From the NCBI GenBank assembly GCA_030830765.1, contig JAURMJ010000060.1, positions 1 through 7,840 on the forward strand: DNA of 7,840 nt. Direction: 5' to 3'. The stretch is from Quisquiliibacterium sp. (lineage in GTDB: Bacteria; Pseudomonadota; Gammaproteobacteria; Burkholderiales; Burkholderiaceae_E). The position numbers and the translations under genes were made by a program. Positions 1 to 6,677 of the stretch are shown here, piece by piece (position 1 is the first letter of the stretch; each line of letters begins with the position of its first letter). The notes beneath the pieces were generated by a model. It searched no databases and was not told where the DNA came from. It was given only the letters and a program-made list of their open reading frames with translations.

Positions 1-1347
1 CACGGGAATGAACACCGCCACCAAGGCAAGCGTCATCGAAATGACTGTGAATCCGATCTCTTTGGCCCCCTTGAGCGCGGCCTCGAATGGCTTTTCGCCC
101 ATCTCCATATGGCGCACGATGTTCTCAAGCACAACAATCGCGTCGTCGACCACGAATCCGACCGACAGTGTCAGCGCAAGCAGCGACAGGTTGTCGATGC
201 TGAAGCCGAAGAAATACATGACTCCGAAGGTGATCCCGACCGACATCGGCAATGCGATCGATGGGATCACGGTGGCCGACAGATTGCGCAAGAACAGAAA
301 AATCACGAGCACAACGAGCACGCCGGCCAGCCCGAGCGTGAACTTGACTTCCTCAATGCCTTCTTCGATGGATTCACTGCGATCGTAGAGCGTCGAGATC
401 TTCACCGGTTCGGGCAATTTCTCGCGAAACGCCGGCAGCAGACGCTTGATCGCCTGGACGGTCTCGATGGCATTGGTGCCAGGCTGACGTTGAATCGCCA
501 GGACGATCGCACGCTCGCCGTTGTACCAGCCACCGACGCGGGCGTTCTCAACACTGTCCTCAATCACACCGATCTCGGACAGACGCACCGGTGCGCCATT
601 GCGATAGACAACGGTCAACGGCCCGAACTGAGCCGCACTGCGCAACTGCCCATCGGTGCGAACGGCCAGATTCTGCACCGGCCCGTCCATGGATCCTGTG
701 GGCTTGTTTACATTGCCTTGTGACAGTGCGGCCTGCACTTCGTCCAGCCCGATGCCCATCTGGGCCAGCCGCTCTGGATCGACCCTGATCCGCACTGCGT
801 ATTTCTGCGACCCGTAGACCAGGACCTGAGCCACACCACTGACGGTCGATAACTGCTGGGCCAGCCGCGTCTCTGCATACTCAGCCACCTGATAGGTCGG
901 CAACGTGGACGAACTCAGTGCGATGTAAAACACCGGGAAGTCAGCCGGATTGACCTTGCGCAGCGTTGGGGGCGTGGGTAAGTCCGGAGGTAAGCGTCTG
1001 GCTGCTGCTGCAATTGCTGACTGGACATCCTGCGCAGCGGCATCGATATCGCGCTTCAGATCGAACTGAATCGTGATCTGGGTCAGGCCGAAAGCACTGA
1101 CCGAAGTCATGCTCGAGATGCCGGCGATTGTCGAGAACTGCCCTTCCAGCGGGGTTGCCACTGATGCGGCCATCGTCTCGGGCGAGCCGCCTGGCAGATT
1201 GGCTGTCACCTGAATGGTCGGAAAATCGACATTCGGCAGTTCGCTGACCGGCAATGAGACATACGCAACCGCACCGAAGATCAACGATGCAACCATCAGA
1301 ATCGTCGTCATCACCGGACGACGAATGCACAGGGTAGACAGGCTCAT
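1..1347 (-). CDS. RND multidrug efflux permease, MdtB/MdtC-type (C-terminus beyond window)
   Basis: This is an inner-membrane, proton-driven resistance-nodulation-division transporter that would export drugs or other small molecules with the upstream membrane fusion protein and an outer-membrane channel. The 449 codons present run open to the left edge with no stop, so roughly the second half is missing (family proteins are about 1,030-1,050 residues). The start reads MSLSTLCIRRPVMTTILM, the usual cytoplasmic end and TM1. A long periplasmic porter region follows. TM2 lies near residues 335-353, TM3 near 358-379 and TM4 near 387-408. TM4 carries the paired proton-relay aspartates D401-D402 in the motif GFVVDDAIVVLENI. 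Phrases such as LPGGSPETMA, SVATPLE and QFDLKRDIDAAAQDVQ match the MdtB/MdtC (MuxB/MuxC) branch as I recall it better than AcrB. The ATG overlaps the MFP stop as ATGA, with AAGGA six bases upstream, so translation is probably coupled. Subfamily is inference; substrate is unknown. Confidence 0.94.
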   Translation of the reverse strand, partial: MSLSTLCIRRPVMTTILMVASLIFGAVAYVSLPVSELPNVDFPTIQVTANLPGGSPETMAASVATPLEGQFSTIAGISSMTSVSAFGLTQITIQFDLKRDIDAAAQDVQSAIAAAARRLPPDLPTPPTLRKVNPADFPVFYIALSSSTLPTYQVAEYAETRLAQQLSTVSGVAQVLVYGSQKYAVRIRVDPERLAQMGIGLDEVQAALSQGNVNKPTGSMDGPVQNLAVRTDGQLRSAAQFGPLTVVYRNGAPVRLSEIGVIEDSVENARVGGWYNGERAIVLAIQRQPGTNAIETVQAIKRLLPAFREKLPEPVKISTLYDRSESIEEGIEEVKFTLGLAGVLVVLVIFLFLRNLSATVIPSIALPMSVGITFGVMYFFGFSIDNLSLLALTLSVGFVVDDAIVVLENIVRHMEMGEKPFEAALKGAKEIGFTVISMTLALVAVFIPV

Positions 1348-2612
1348 CCCGGGTCCTTGCCGGTGCGTGCTCCGTCAGCGCGCTGCGAGGATCGGGACTT
1401 ACCCTCAGCTCCAAGCGCTGGCTTGACGGATTTTCCGCCCGGCCCCGGCTGCGGACTCGACGCGGCTGACTGACGCTCGCGGACAGCCGCCCCCGGGGTC
1501 AGCCGCATCTGGCCGTCAATCACGAGTTTTTCACCTGGTCTGAATTCGTCGCCCAGCACCACATGGTTGCCAGCAATGACGAAGGACTTGATAGGACGCA
1601 TCTGTGCCTTGCCCTCGCTGACGACAAACACAAAGTTTCCGCTCGGTCCCATCTGCACAGCTTCGACCGGAGCAGTCAGCGCATCGCTGATCACTTTGCT
1701 GACAAGACTGACATTCACGAATTGGCCAGGGGTCCAGCCCAGATCGGCATTGTCAAACTGAGCCTTGATCGTGATGGTGCCGGTGCTCGCGTCAATCGCG
1801 TTATCAATAAAGATCAGCTTGCCGGAACGTGACTGCTGATCCGAATCCTTGGCCACTGCGGAAATCTCGACCGGGCCCTTGGCAGCCAGCTCACGCAATC
1901 CCGGCAACTGCGCCTGAGGAACCGAAAAATTCACGTAGATCGGTCGAAGTTGATTGACCGTCACAATCAGCGTGTCGTTAGCCTTTACATTGCTGCCCGG
2001 AAACACCTGTAACGCACCGATGACACCATCCATCGGCGCCCTGATCTTGGTGTGTTCCAGTTGCACCTGCGCATACTCGACACCAGCGCGGTCGAAATCA
2101 ACAGTGGCTTCAGCGGCCTGGACGGCCGCCTTGTAGGCATCGACAGCCGATGCGGCGACGAATTTTCGTGCAGCCAGATCGGTGTAACGCGCCAGATCTG
2201 CTCTGGTCTTGACCAGATTGGCCTGATCGCGAGCCAGGTTGCCTTTGGCCTGGTTCAGTTGCGCTTGAATCTGGCGTGAATCAAGTTCGACCAGCAAATC
2301 GCCTTTTCGAACCGGCTGCCCGGGCGTGAATCGCACAGCCTGGATAACGCCATCGACCCGGGAGCGCAGGGCGACCGTCTGCGGTGCCTCGGCACGCCCG
2401 ATCGAGGAGTACACAACCGGAAGGTCCTGACGAACGACTCCGGCTGTGACGACCGGAACCGGGCCAAGCTCTCGACGAGGCCCTTTTGCGGAGCCTCCGG
2501 CATTGGACTTCGCACCAACTGCTCCGGACGACGGTTGTTCGAATTTCTTGTAGAAATAGCCACCAGCGCCAATCACGGCAGCCAATAAGACCAGCATCAC
2601 GAAACGGCGCAC
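1344..2612 (-). CDS. RND efflux periplasmic adaptor (membrane fusion protein), MdtA/AcrA-like
   Basis: This is the periplasmic adaptor of a tripartite efflux pump, linking the RND permease encoded just downstream to an outer-membrane channel. The 422-residue product starts with a hydrophobic N-terminal anchor (residues 4-20) and has no lipobox cysteine, so it is probably held by an uncleaved helix. Domains in order: first lipoyl half around 80-111 (VDGVI, TPGQPVRKGDLLVELD); alpha-helical hairpin about 113-183; second lipoyl half about 188-220 (IRAPMDGVIG); beta-barrel about 224-303 (IDNAIDASTGTI, PGQFVNVSL); membrane-proximal domain about 312-378. Residues 380-422 form a Pro/Gly/Ser- and Lys/Arg-rich tail likely to be disordered. 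The start is GTG, chosen because AGGGAA sits seven bases upstream and the anchor follows at once. An in-frame ATG at codon 6 (2597) is the alternative. The 3' end overlaps the permease start by 4 bp. MdtA-like is judged from motif phrasing. Confidence 0.93.
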   Translation of the reverse strand: MRRFVMLVLLAAVIGAGGYFYKKFEQPSSGAVGAKSNAGGSAKGPRRELGPVPVVTAGVVRQDLPVVYSSIGRAEAPQTVALRSRVDGVIQAVRFTPGQPVRKGDLLVELDSRQIQAQLNQAKGNLARDQANLVKTRADLARYTDLAARKFVAASAVDAYKAAVQAAEATVDFDRAGVEYAQVQLEHTKIRAPMDGVIGALQVFPGSNVKANDTLIVTVNQLRPIYVNFSVPQAQLPGLRELAAKGPVEISAVAKDSDQQSRSGKLIFIDNAIDASTGTITIKAQFDNADLGWTPGQFVNVSLVSKVISDALTAPVEAVQMGPSGNFVFVVSEGKAQMRPIKSFVIAGNHVVLGDEFRPGEKLVIDGQMRLTPGAAVRERQSAASSPQPGPGGKSVKPALGAEGKSRSSQRADGARTGKDPG

Positions 2613-2618
2613 TGTCAG

Positions 2619-2624
2619 TTCCCT
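2619..2624 (-). promoter_or_regulatory. Ribosome binding site of the MFP gene
   Basis: AGGGAA on the minus strand lies six bases before a GTG codon (AGGGA seven bases before). It supports the GTG at 2612 as the start rather than the ATG five codons later, whose upstream bases are coding and lack a comparable purine run. Confidence 0.6.
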
Positions 2625-2648
2625 GGTGCGGCTGGAAAGCCGCGCACC
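2625..2648 (-). promoter_or_regulatory. Hairpin abutting the MFP ribosome binding site
   Basis: Read on the minus strand, GGTG-CG-CGGCT pairs with AGCCG-CACC around a four-base loop TTCC, giving nine base pairs with a two-base bulge. The foot of the stem touches the AGGGAA ribosome binding site of the MFP gene. Such a position could limit or expose ribosome access. The pairing is seen directly; any regulatory role is inferred. Confidence 0.4.
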
Positions 2649-2667
2649 TCAAACGTATGAATGCGCC

Positions 2668-2699
2668 CAGCATAGAGCCGGCAAGCTTGCTCAATGCTG
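2668..2699. repeat. Imperfect inverted repeat (32 bp) upstream of MFP
   Basis: The left arm CAGCATAGAGC (2668-2678) and right arm GCTCAATGCTG (2689-2699) are complementary at 10 of 11 positions around a 10-base centre. A perfect 10-bp palindrome GCAAGCTTGC (2681-2690) lies in the middle, slightly off-centre. The dyad is 56-87 bases upstream of the MFP GTG. It could be an operator for a dimeric regulator or, if transcribed, an RNA hairpin. Neither side carries an adjacent T-run in the right orientation for a classic terminator. Function is inference. Confidence 0.55.
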
Positions 2700-2727
2700 A
2701 CAAAAACCGTCGGCGCGCGGCCTGCTC

Positions 2728-3969
2728 TCAGGCGATGCGCACTGGCAACTGAGTAAAGCCGCGAAAACGGACCCGGCGGTCGCGGATGGGCTCACCAACG
2801 GGTGTCAGATCAGGGAATCTGGCCAGAAAACGCCCGATCGCGATACGTCCTTCCATCCGCGCTACATTCATGCCGACACAAGCATGGTCGCCCTGCCCAA
2901 AGGCGACATGACGGTTGGGCTTGCGAGCGACATCGAAGCGGTGCGGATCCGGAAACTGGGCCGGATCCCGGTTCGCCGCAGCGATCGACAGATTGATCAG
3001 CGTGCCGGCTGGAAAACTGCGGCCGCCCACTTCCGATTCCTGGACAAGCCTGCGGTTGTTCAGCTGGATCGGGCTTTCGAAGCGCAGCATCTCCTCGACA
3101 GCCCCCGGAACCAACGAAGGATCTTCAAGAACCCGATTCAGCTGCTCGGGAAAACGCATCAGTGCATGCAGTCCATTGCCGATCAGGTTGGTCGTTGTCT
3201 CATGCCCCGCGTTGAGAAGAAAGATGCAGTTGTGGATCAACTCAAGCTCATTCAGATGTTCGCCATCTGTCTCGCCCTGAATCAACCGGGTCAGCATGTC
3301 AATGTCCGGATCAAGCGGTGCTGCGCGCCGATCAGCAATCAGCGCCTTCAGATAAGCCTTGAACTCGGTCACTGCGGTATTGCCTCGCTCAAGCACTTGC
3401 AGCGAAGGCGCAGGCTCAAGGGCACCAAGAATGGCCAGCGACCAGCCACGCAACGGACCTCGGTCGGCGTGGGGAATCGCCAGCATGTTGCCGATCACTT
3501 CGACCGGAATGAGACTCGCGAAATCATCGATCAGATCAACCTGACCCTGCCGGCTCATCTTTTCCGAAAGCTCGTCAAGCAGACCATCGACCAGCGCGAT
3601 GACGCCAGCCTCCATCCGAGCGATCGCGCGCTGATTGACCACACCCATCAGCAGACGACGTACCCGCGTGTGGCGAGGCGGGTCATTGAATACAAGACTG
3701 GTCGTATGGTGCTCGTACAGCGGCGTCTCGCCGAACTTGGGTCGGAATTCAACGGTCTTGTCTGAACTCGCCTGCGGATTGCGATACATCGCAACGACAT
3801 CGGCGTAGCCGGTGAGCAGCAGGCTGCCGTCACGCAGCACCCGCACCGGCTCATGCTCGGTCAGGGCCGCGAAGTACCGGTAAGGATCGTCGTAGAAATC
3901 ATCCGGAACCGCCGCAAGCTCGAAGTCAGCCGCGAGTAATCTGGCATTGCTGGCAGACGGGCTGCCCAT
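2728..3969 (-). CDS. Cytochrome P450 (bacterial class I type)
   Basis: This is a soluble haem-thiolate monooxygenase that would hydroxylate or otherwise oxidise a small, probably hydrophobic substrate using O2 and two electrons from partner proteins. From the ATG it is 413 residues, the usual size for a soluble bacterial P450, with no membrane anchor. Landmarks in ATG numbering: the helix-C region DPPRHTRVRRLL; the I-helix oxygen-activation motif AGHETT at 254-259, with acid-alcohol pair E257/T258; the K-helix ExxR motif E293-R296; and the haem loop FGQGDHACVG with ligand Cys364. All signatures are intact. I chose the ATG two bases after the SDR stop. A TTG at 3975 would add two residues and give a TTGA overlap. 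Neither start has a strong ribosome binding site, so translational coupling to the SDR is likely. No ferredoxin or reductase gene is visible. CYP family and substrate cannot be named by eye. Confidence 0.94.
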   Translation of the reverse strand: MGSPSASNARLLAADFELAAVPDDFYDDPYRYFAALTEHEPVRVLRDGSLLLTGYADVVAMYRNPQASSDKTVEFRPKFGETPLYEHHTTSLVFNDPPRHTRVRRLLMGVVNQRAIARMEAGVIALVDGLLDELSEKMSRQGQVDLIDDFASLIPVEVIGNMLAIPHADRGPLRGWSLAILGALEPAPSLQVLERGNTAVTEFKAYLKALIADRRAAPLDPDIDMLTRLIQGETDGEHLNELELIHNCIFLLNAGHETTTNLIGNGLHALMRFPEQLNRVLEDPSLVPGAVEEMLRFESPIQLNNRRLVQESEVGGRSFPAGTLINLSIAAANRDPAQFPDPHRFDVARKPNRHVAFGQGDHACVGMNVARMEGRIAIGRFLARFPDLTPVGEPIRDRRVRFRGFTQLPVRIA

Positions 3970-3971
3970 GA

Positions 3972-4757
3972 TCAAAGGCCGAAGCCGTCATCAGCCGCGA
4001 TGATCGCCCCATTGATAAAACGGGATTGATCATGGGCCAGCATCAGCAGCACGCCGTCCAGATCTTCGGGCTTGCCAACCCGCTTACGCGGCAACATCTG
4101 AATCAGCCGCTGACCGGCCTCCGTCTCCCAGTGTTGCTGATTGATCTCAGTTTCGATGTAACCGGGGCAGATCGCGTTGACGTTGATGTTGAAGCGCCCC
4201 CACTCAAGGGCCATCGCCTTGGTCATCTGAACCACGGCCGCCTTGCTCATGCAATAGACGCCGATCTGCGAGAGCACCTTCAGGCCGGCCATCGATGCAA
4301 TGTTGATGATCCGCGCCTGACGCCCGACGGCCTCCCCTTGTGCCGCGCGATTGCGCGCAACCATCCCCCGGGCAACTTCCTGTGCGACAAAAAAAGCACC
4401 GCGCGTATTCGTGTCGAACACAAAGTCGTAGTCGGCAGGCGTCACATCCAGCAAGCGTTGCGTCGTGCTGACGCCGGAATTGTTCACGAGAATGTCAATT
4501 TCGCCTACCTGCTCCTGGGCACTCTGGACCGCAGCAGCAATGCTTTTCGGGTCAGTCACATCCATCGCCACAGCCACGGCCTGCCCTCCGGCATCGACAA
4601 TCTCGCCGCAGATCTGCTCCAGACGCTCCAGCCGCCGGGCAGCCAGCACCACCTTCGCACCGTTTTGCGCCAACACCCGGGCAAAGCGGTTTCCAAGACC
4701 ACTGGAGGCGCCAGTCACCAGAGCCACCTTGCCATCAAGACTGAAATTCATACTCAT
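3972..4757 (-). CDS. Short-chain dehydrogenase/reductase (classical SDR)
   Basis: This is a cytosolic NAD(P)-dependent oxidoreductase that interconverts an alcohol and a ketone, in the FabG-like classical SDR group. The 261-residue product has the cofactor motif TGASSGLG (15-22), NNSG (92-95) and the catalytic tetrad N117, S155, Y168, K172, followed by the PG motif after the active site. Arg41-Arg42 after the second strand suggests NADP(H) preference, which is inference from family rules. An insertion near 134-148 (ARNRAAQGEAVGRQA) is longer than in FabG. The ATG at 4757 is chosen because AAGGGA lies nine bases upstream. A TTG at 4793 could extend the frame by 12 residues but would place that ribosome binding site inside the gene. 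It is the first gene of the minus-strand series and is followed almost without gap by the P450, so the two probably act on one pathway. The substrate is unknown. Confidence 0.94.
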   Translation of the reverse strand: MSMNFSLDGKVALVTGASSGLGNRFARVLAQNGAKVVLAARRLERLEQICGEIVDAGGQAVAVAMDVTDPKSIAAAVQSAQEQVGEIDILVNNSGVSTTQRLLDVTPADYDFVFDTNTRGAFFVAQEVARGMVARNRAAQGEAVGRQARIINIASMAGLKVLSQIGVYCMSKAAVVQMTKAMALEWGRFNINVNAICPGYIETEINQQHWETEAGQRLIQMLPRKRVGKPEDLDGVLLMLAHDQSRFINGAIIAADDGFGL

Positions 4758-4766
4758 TGTGTCGAA

Positions 4767-4772
4767 TCCCTT
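4767..4772 (-). promoter_or_regulatory. Ribosome binding site fixing the SDR start
   Basis: AAGGGA on the minus strand is nine bases before the ATG at 4757. It decides this start over the upstream in-frame TTG at 4793, which also falls inside a dyad sequence. A second ATG two codons downstream (4751) is possible but more distant. Confidence 0.6.
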
Positions 4773-4778
4773 CAGGTT

Positions 4779-4800
4779 CAGAACATCATGCAATGTTCAG
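4779..4800. repeat. Short inverted repeat, candidate operator
   Basis: CAGAACAT and ATGTTCAG are complementary at seven of eight positions (GAACAT/ATGTTC is perfect) around six bases. The element lies 22-43 bases upstream of the SDR start and about 100 bases from ETF-QO. Size and symmetry would suit a dimeric regulator. No regulator gene is present in the window, and a dyad this short can arise by chance. Confidence 0.3.
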
Positions 4801-4884
4801 CCGATGATCGCATAGCAGCGCCCCCCGAAACACCCGGTTTGCACCATCGGGCAGCTTTCAAGGAAAATCGGCTAGCTCGAGAAG

Positions 4885-4890
4885 AAAGGA
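4885..4890 (+). promoter_or_regulatory. Ribosome binding site fixing the ETF-QO start
   Basis: AAAGGA ends six bases before the ATG at 4897. It favours this start over the in-frame ATG at 4921 (codon 9), which has no purine-rich site at the right distance. Confidence 0.6.
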
Positions 4891-4896
4891 ACAGTC

Positions 4897-6549
4897 ATGC
4901 AAGACGTGCAGCGCGATTCAATGGAATACGACGTCGTCATCGTAGGAGGCGGGCCTGCCGGCCTGGCTGCGGCGATCCGCCTGAAGCAACTGGCTGCCAA
5001 GAACGGCAGCGAAATCGGGGTCTGCATCCTCGAGAAAGGCTCCGAGATCGGGGCCCATATCCTCTCCGGCGCGGTCATGGACCCGATTGCGCTCAATGAA
5101 CTGATCCCTGACTGGAAAGAACAGGGCGCCCCACTGAACACCCCGGTCAGCGAAGACCGCTTCCTGATCCTGAGCCAGACCGGTGCCACCCGGATCCCGG
5201 AATGGATGCTGCCTGGCTGCTTCAAAAACCATGGCAACTATGTGATCAGCCTGGGCAATGTTGTGCGCTGGCTCGGTCAGCAGGCCGAGGCCCTGGGTGT
5301 CGAAATTTATCCTGGATTCGCAGCCGCCGAGATCCTGTTCAATGAAGACGGCTCAGTCAAGGGCGTCGCCACAGGCAACATGGGCGTTGGTCGCGACGGA
5401 GAACCGACCGAGAATTTCCAGCCCGGCATGGAACTGCATGCGAAGTACACACTGTTCGCCGAAGGTGCGCGCGGCCACCTGGGCAAGCAGCTGATCGCCC
5501 GCTTCGATCTTGACAAGGGGCGCGATCCACAAAGCTATGGCATCGGTCTGAAGGAACTATGGGAAATCGATCCGGCCAAGCACCAACCGGGTCTGGTCGT
5601 GCATACCGCGGGCTGGCCGCTAGACAGCAAAACCTACGGCGGCTCCTTCCTGTATCACCTGGAGAACAATCAGGTCGCAGTCGGCTATGTGGTGGGGCTT
5701 TCCTATACAAACCCCTACCTGTCTCCTTACGAAGAATTCCAGCGTTACAAGACACATCCGCAGATCCGGAGGTTCTTTGAGGGCGGCAAGCGGATCGCCT
5801 ATGGTGCGAGGGCAATCACCGCAGGTGGCCTGAACGCCCTGCCCGAAGTGGTGTTCCCGGGCGGCGCGCTGATCGGTTGTGACGCAGGATTCCTGAACGC
5901 ATCGCGGATCAAGGGCAGCCATGCAGCCATCAAAACCGGAGCATTGGCCGCCGAGGCCGCCTTCGAGGCAGTTGGCGCAGGACGCACCTCCGATCTGCTG
6001 AGCAGTTATCCGGACAGTTTCAAGAATTCATGGCTGCATGAAGAACTCTACAAGGCCCGCAACTTCAAGGCCGAGATGAGCAAGGGCTTGTGGATGGGGA
6101 CGCTGCTGGTCGGCATCGACCAGGTGGTGTTCCGCGGCAAGGCTCCCTGGACGATGCATGTAACGCACACCGATCATGAGTGCCTGCGCCCAGCCTCGGA
6201 ATGCACGCCGATCGAATACCCCAAACCGGATGGCAAACTGACCTTTGATCGCCTGTCCTCCGTCTTCATCTCGAACACGAACCACGAGGAGAATCAACCG
6301 ATTCACCTGACGCTCAAGGATGCGTCGGTCCCGGTCAATAACAATCTGGCGAAATTCGCCGGCCCCGAACAGCGTTACTGCCCTGCCGGGGTGTATGAGT
6401 TTGTCGAGAACGATGATGGTTCGCAGCGGCTGCAGATCAATTCGCAGAACTGCGTACACTGCAAGACCTGCGATATCAAAGATCCGACCCAGAATATCGT
6501 CTGGGTGACGCCCGAGGGCGGCGGCGGTCCGAACTACACCAGCATGTAA
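4897..6549 (+). CDS. Electron transfer flavoprotein-ubiquinone oxidoreductase (ETF-QO)
   Basis: This membrane-associated iron-sulfur flavoenzyme takes electrons from reduced electron transfer flavoprotein and gives them to ubiquinone. It thereby links acyl-CoA, branched-chain and other ETF-dependent dehydrogenases to the respiratory chain. The 550-residue length matches the family. The N-terminal FAD motif is GGGPAG (17-22), with Glu46 ending the second strand to bind the ribose. The family phrases [32 protein letters not shown] and GCDAGFLN follow in order. The C-terminal ferredoxin-like region holds the four [4Fe-4S] ligands C495 (YCPAGVYE) and C519, C522, C525 (CVHCKTC). All key features are intact. 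The product resembles betaproteobacterial homologues. It is the only plus-strand gene in the window, is followed by a strong terminator, and is probably monocistronic. The ETF subunits are not in the window. The family call is very secure. Confidence 0.98.
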   Translation: MQDVQRDSMEYDVVIVGGGPAGLAAAIRLKQLAAKNGSEIGVCILEKGSEIGAHILSGAVMDPIALNELIPDWKEQGAPLNTPVSEDRFLILSQTGATRIPEWMLPGCFKNHGNYVISLGNVVRWLGQQAEALGVEIYPGFAAAEILFNEDGSVKGVATGNMGVGRDGEPTENFQPGMELHAKYTLFAEGARGHLGKQLIARFDLDKGRDPQSYGIGLKELWEIDPAKHQPGLVVHTAGWPLDSKTYGGSFLYHLENNQVAVGYVVGLSYTNPYLSPYEEFQRYKTHPQIRRFFEGGKRIAYGARAITAGGLNALPEVVFPGGALIGCDAGFLNASRIKGSHAAIKTGALAAEAAFEAVGAGRTSDLLSSYPDSFKNSWLHEELYKARNFKAEMSKGLWMGTLLVGIDQVVFRGKAPWTMHVTHTDHECLRPASECTPIEYPKPDGKLTFDRLSSVFISNTNHEENQPIHLTLKDASVPVNNNLAKFAGPEQRYCPAGVYEFVENDDGSQRLQINSQNCVHCKTCDIKDPTQNIVWVTPEGGGGPNYTSM

Positions 6550-6677
6550 AGGCGTCATGCCGCCAAGCGCGGCCCGATGCGGGTGCATGGGTTTGCAACA
6601 AGCACCAACATGAGCAAGGGGGCCAACGGCCCCCTTGCTCTTTTAGCGGCTAGAACTGCAGAGAACCTGCCGCCAGA
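6550..6677. other. Convergent intergenic region
   Basis: This gap between the ends of the convergent ETF-QO and dehydrogenase genes contains the strong terminator at 6612-6644. I see no other gene or repeat. The minus-strand side has no clear separate terminator, so the same hairpin may also slow transcripts from the right, although its minus-strand tail is not T-rich. Confidence 0.5.
6612..6644 (+). terminator. Rho-independent terminator after ETF-QO
   Basis: GAGCAAGGGGGCC (6612-6624) pairs perfectly over 13 bp with GGCCCCCTTGCTC (6628-6640) around an AAC loop, followed by TTTT. It lies 62 bases after the ETF-QO stop. Length, GC content and T-tail make this a textbook terminator in the plus direction. 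Confidence 0.92.

Larger units (their letters stand above)
2613..2727 (-). promoter_or_regulatory. Intergenic leader of the efflux operon
   Basis: This 115-bp gap lies between the P450 stop and the MFP start, all on one strand. On the minus strand it contains a GC-rich stretch followed by a run of five T just after the P450 (about 2702-2718), which could be a weak terminator. Next come a large imperfect dyad (2668-2699), a second hairpin (2625-2648) and the MFP ribosome binding site. I could not find a convincing -35/-10 pair; TATGCT is present, but no good -35 lies at the right distance. Whether the efflux genes have their own promoter or are read through from the SDR-P450 pair is unresolved. 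The amount of structure suggests control specific to the efflux pair. Confidence 0.4.
4758..4896. promoter_or_regulatory. Divergent intergenic region between SDR and ETF-QO
   Basis: These 139 bp must hold the 5' signals for the minus-strand SDR-P450 genes and the plus-strand ETF-QO gene. No strong sigma-70 promoter is visible. A weak plus-strand candidate is TTGCAC (4839-4844) with GAAAAT (4863-4868) at 18-bp spacing. The most regular element is the dyad at 4779-4800. TTCAG occurs three times (4771, 4777, 4796). The position argues that promoters lie here; their exact sites are not established. Confidence 0.4.

Noticed and set aside
109..723. Plus-strand open frame of 204 codons opposite the RND permease
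   Set aside because: The minus strand encodes the TM2-TM4 region with the DD proton-relay motif in an uninterrupted frame. The plus frame is a shadow.
941..1414. Open frame on the minus strand (157 codons) across the MFP/permease junction
   Set aside because: It is out of frame with both genes, its composition is abnormal (many Cys, Arg and Asp), and the other frames give clear MFP and RND motifs. It is a shadow.
2702..2718. Possible terminator right after the P450 (GC-rich stretch then five T on the minus strand)
   Set aside because: The stem is at most a few base pairs and irregular, so it is mentioned in the leader entry but not called as a terminator.
2884..3765. Plus-strand open frame of 293 codons opposite the P450
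   Set aside because: It is antisense to intact P450 motifs, has no recognisable domain and no convincing ribosome binding site.
4781..4798. LexA-box-like reading of GAAC-N10-GTTC
   Set aside because: The spacing differs from the LexA sites I know (such as CTGT-N8-ACAG or GTTC-N7-GTTC), and none of the neighbours is an SOS gene. Kept only as an unassigned dyad.
4026..5099. Long plus-strand open frame of 357 codons opposite the SDR
   Set aside because: It is antisense to a gene with a complete SDR catalytic tetrad, runs into ETF-QO in another frame, and shows no recognisable domain. Long antisense frames are common in GC-rich genes.
6028..6588. Minus-strand open frame of 186 codons opposite the 3' end of ETF-QO
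   Set aside because: It is antisense to the iron-sulfur region of ETF-QO. The residues look like reverse-strand translation with no family pattern.
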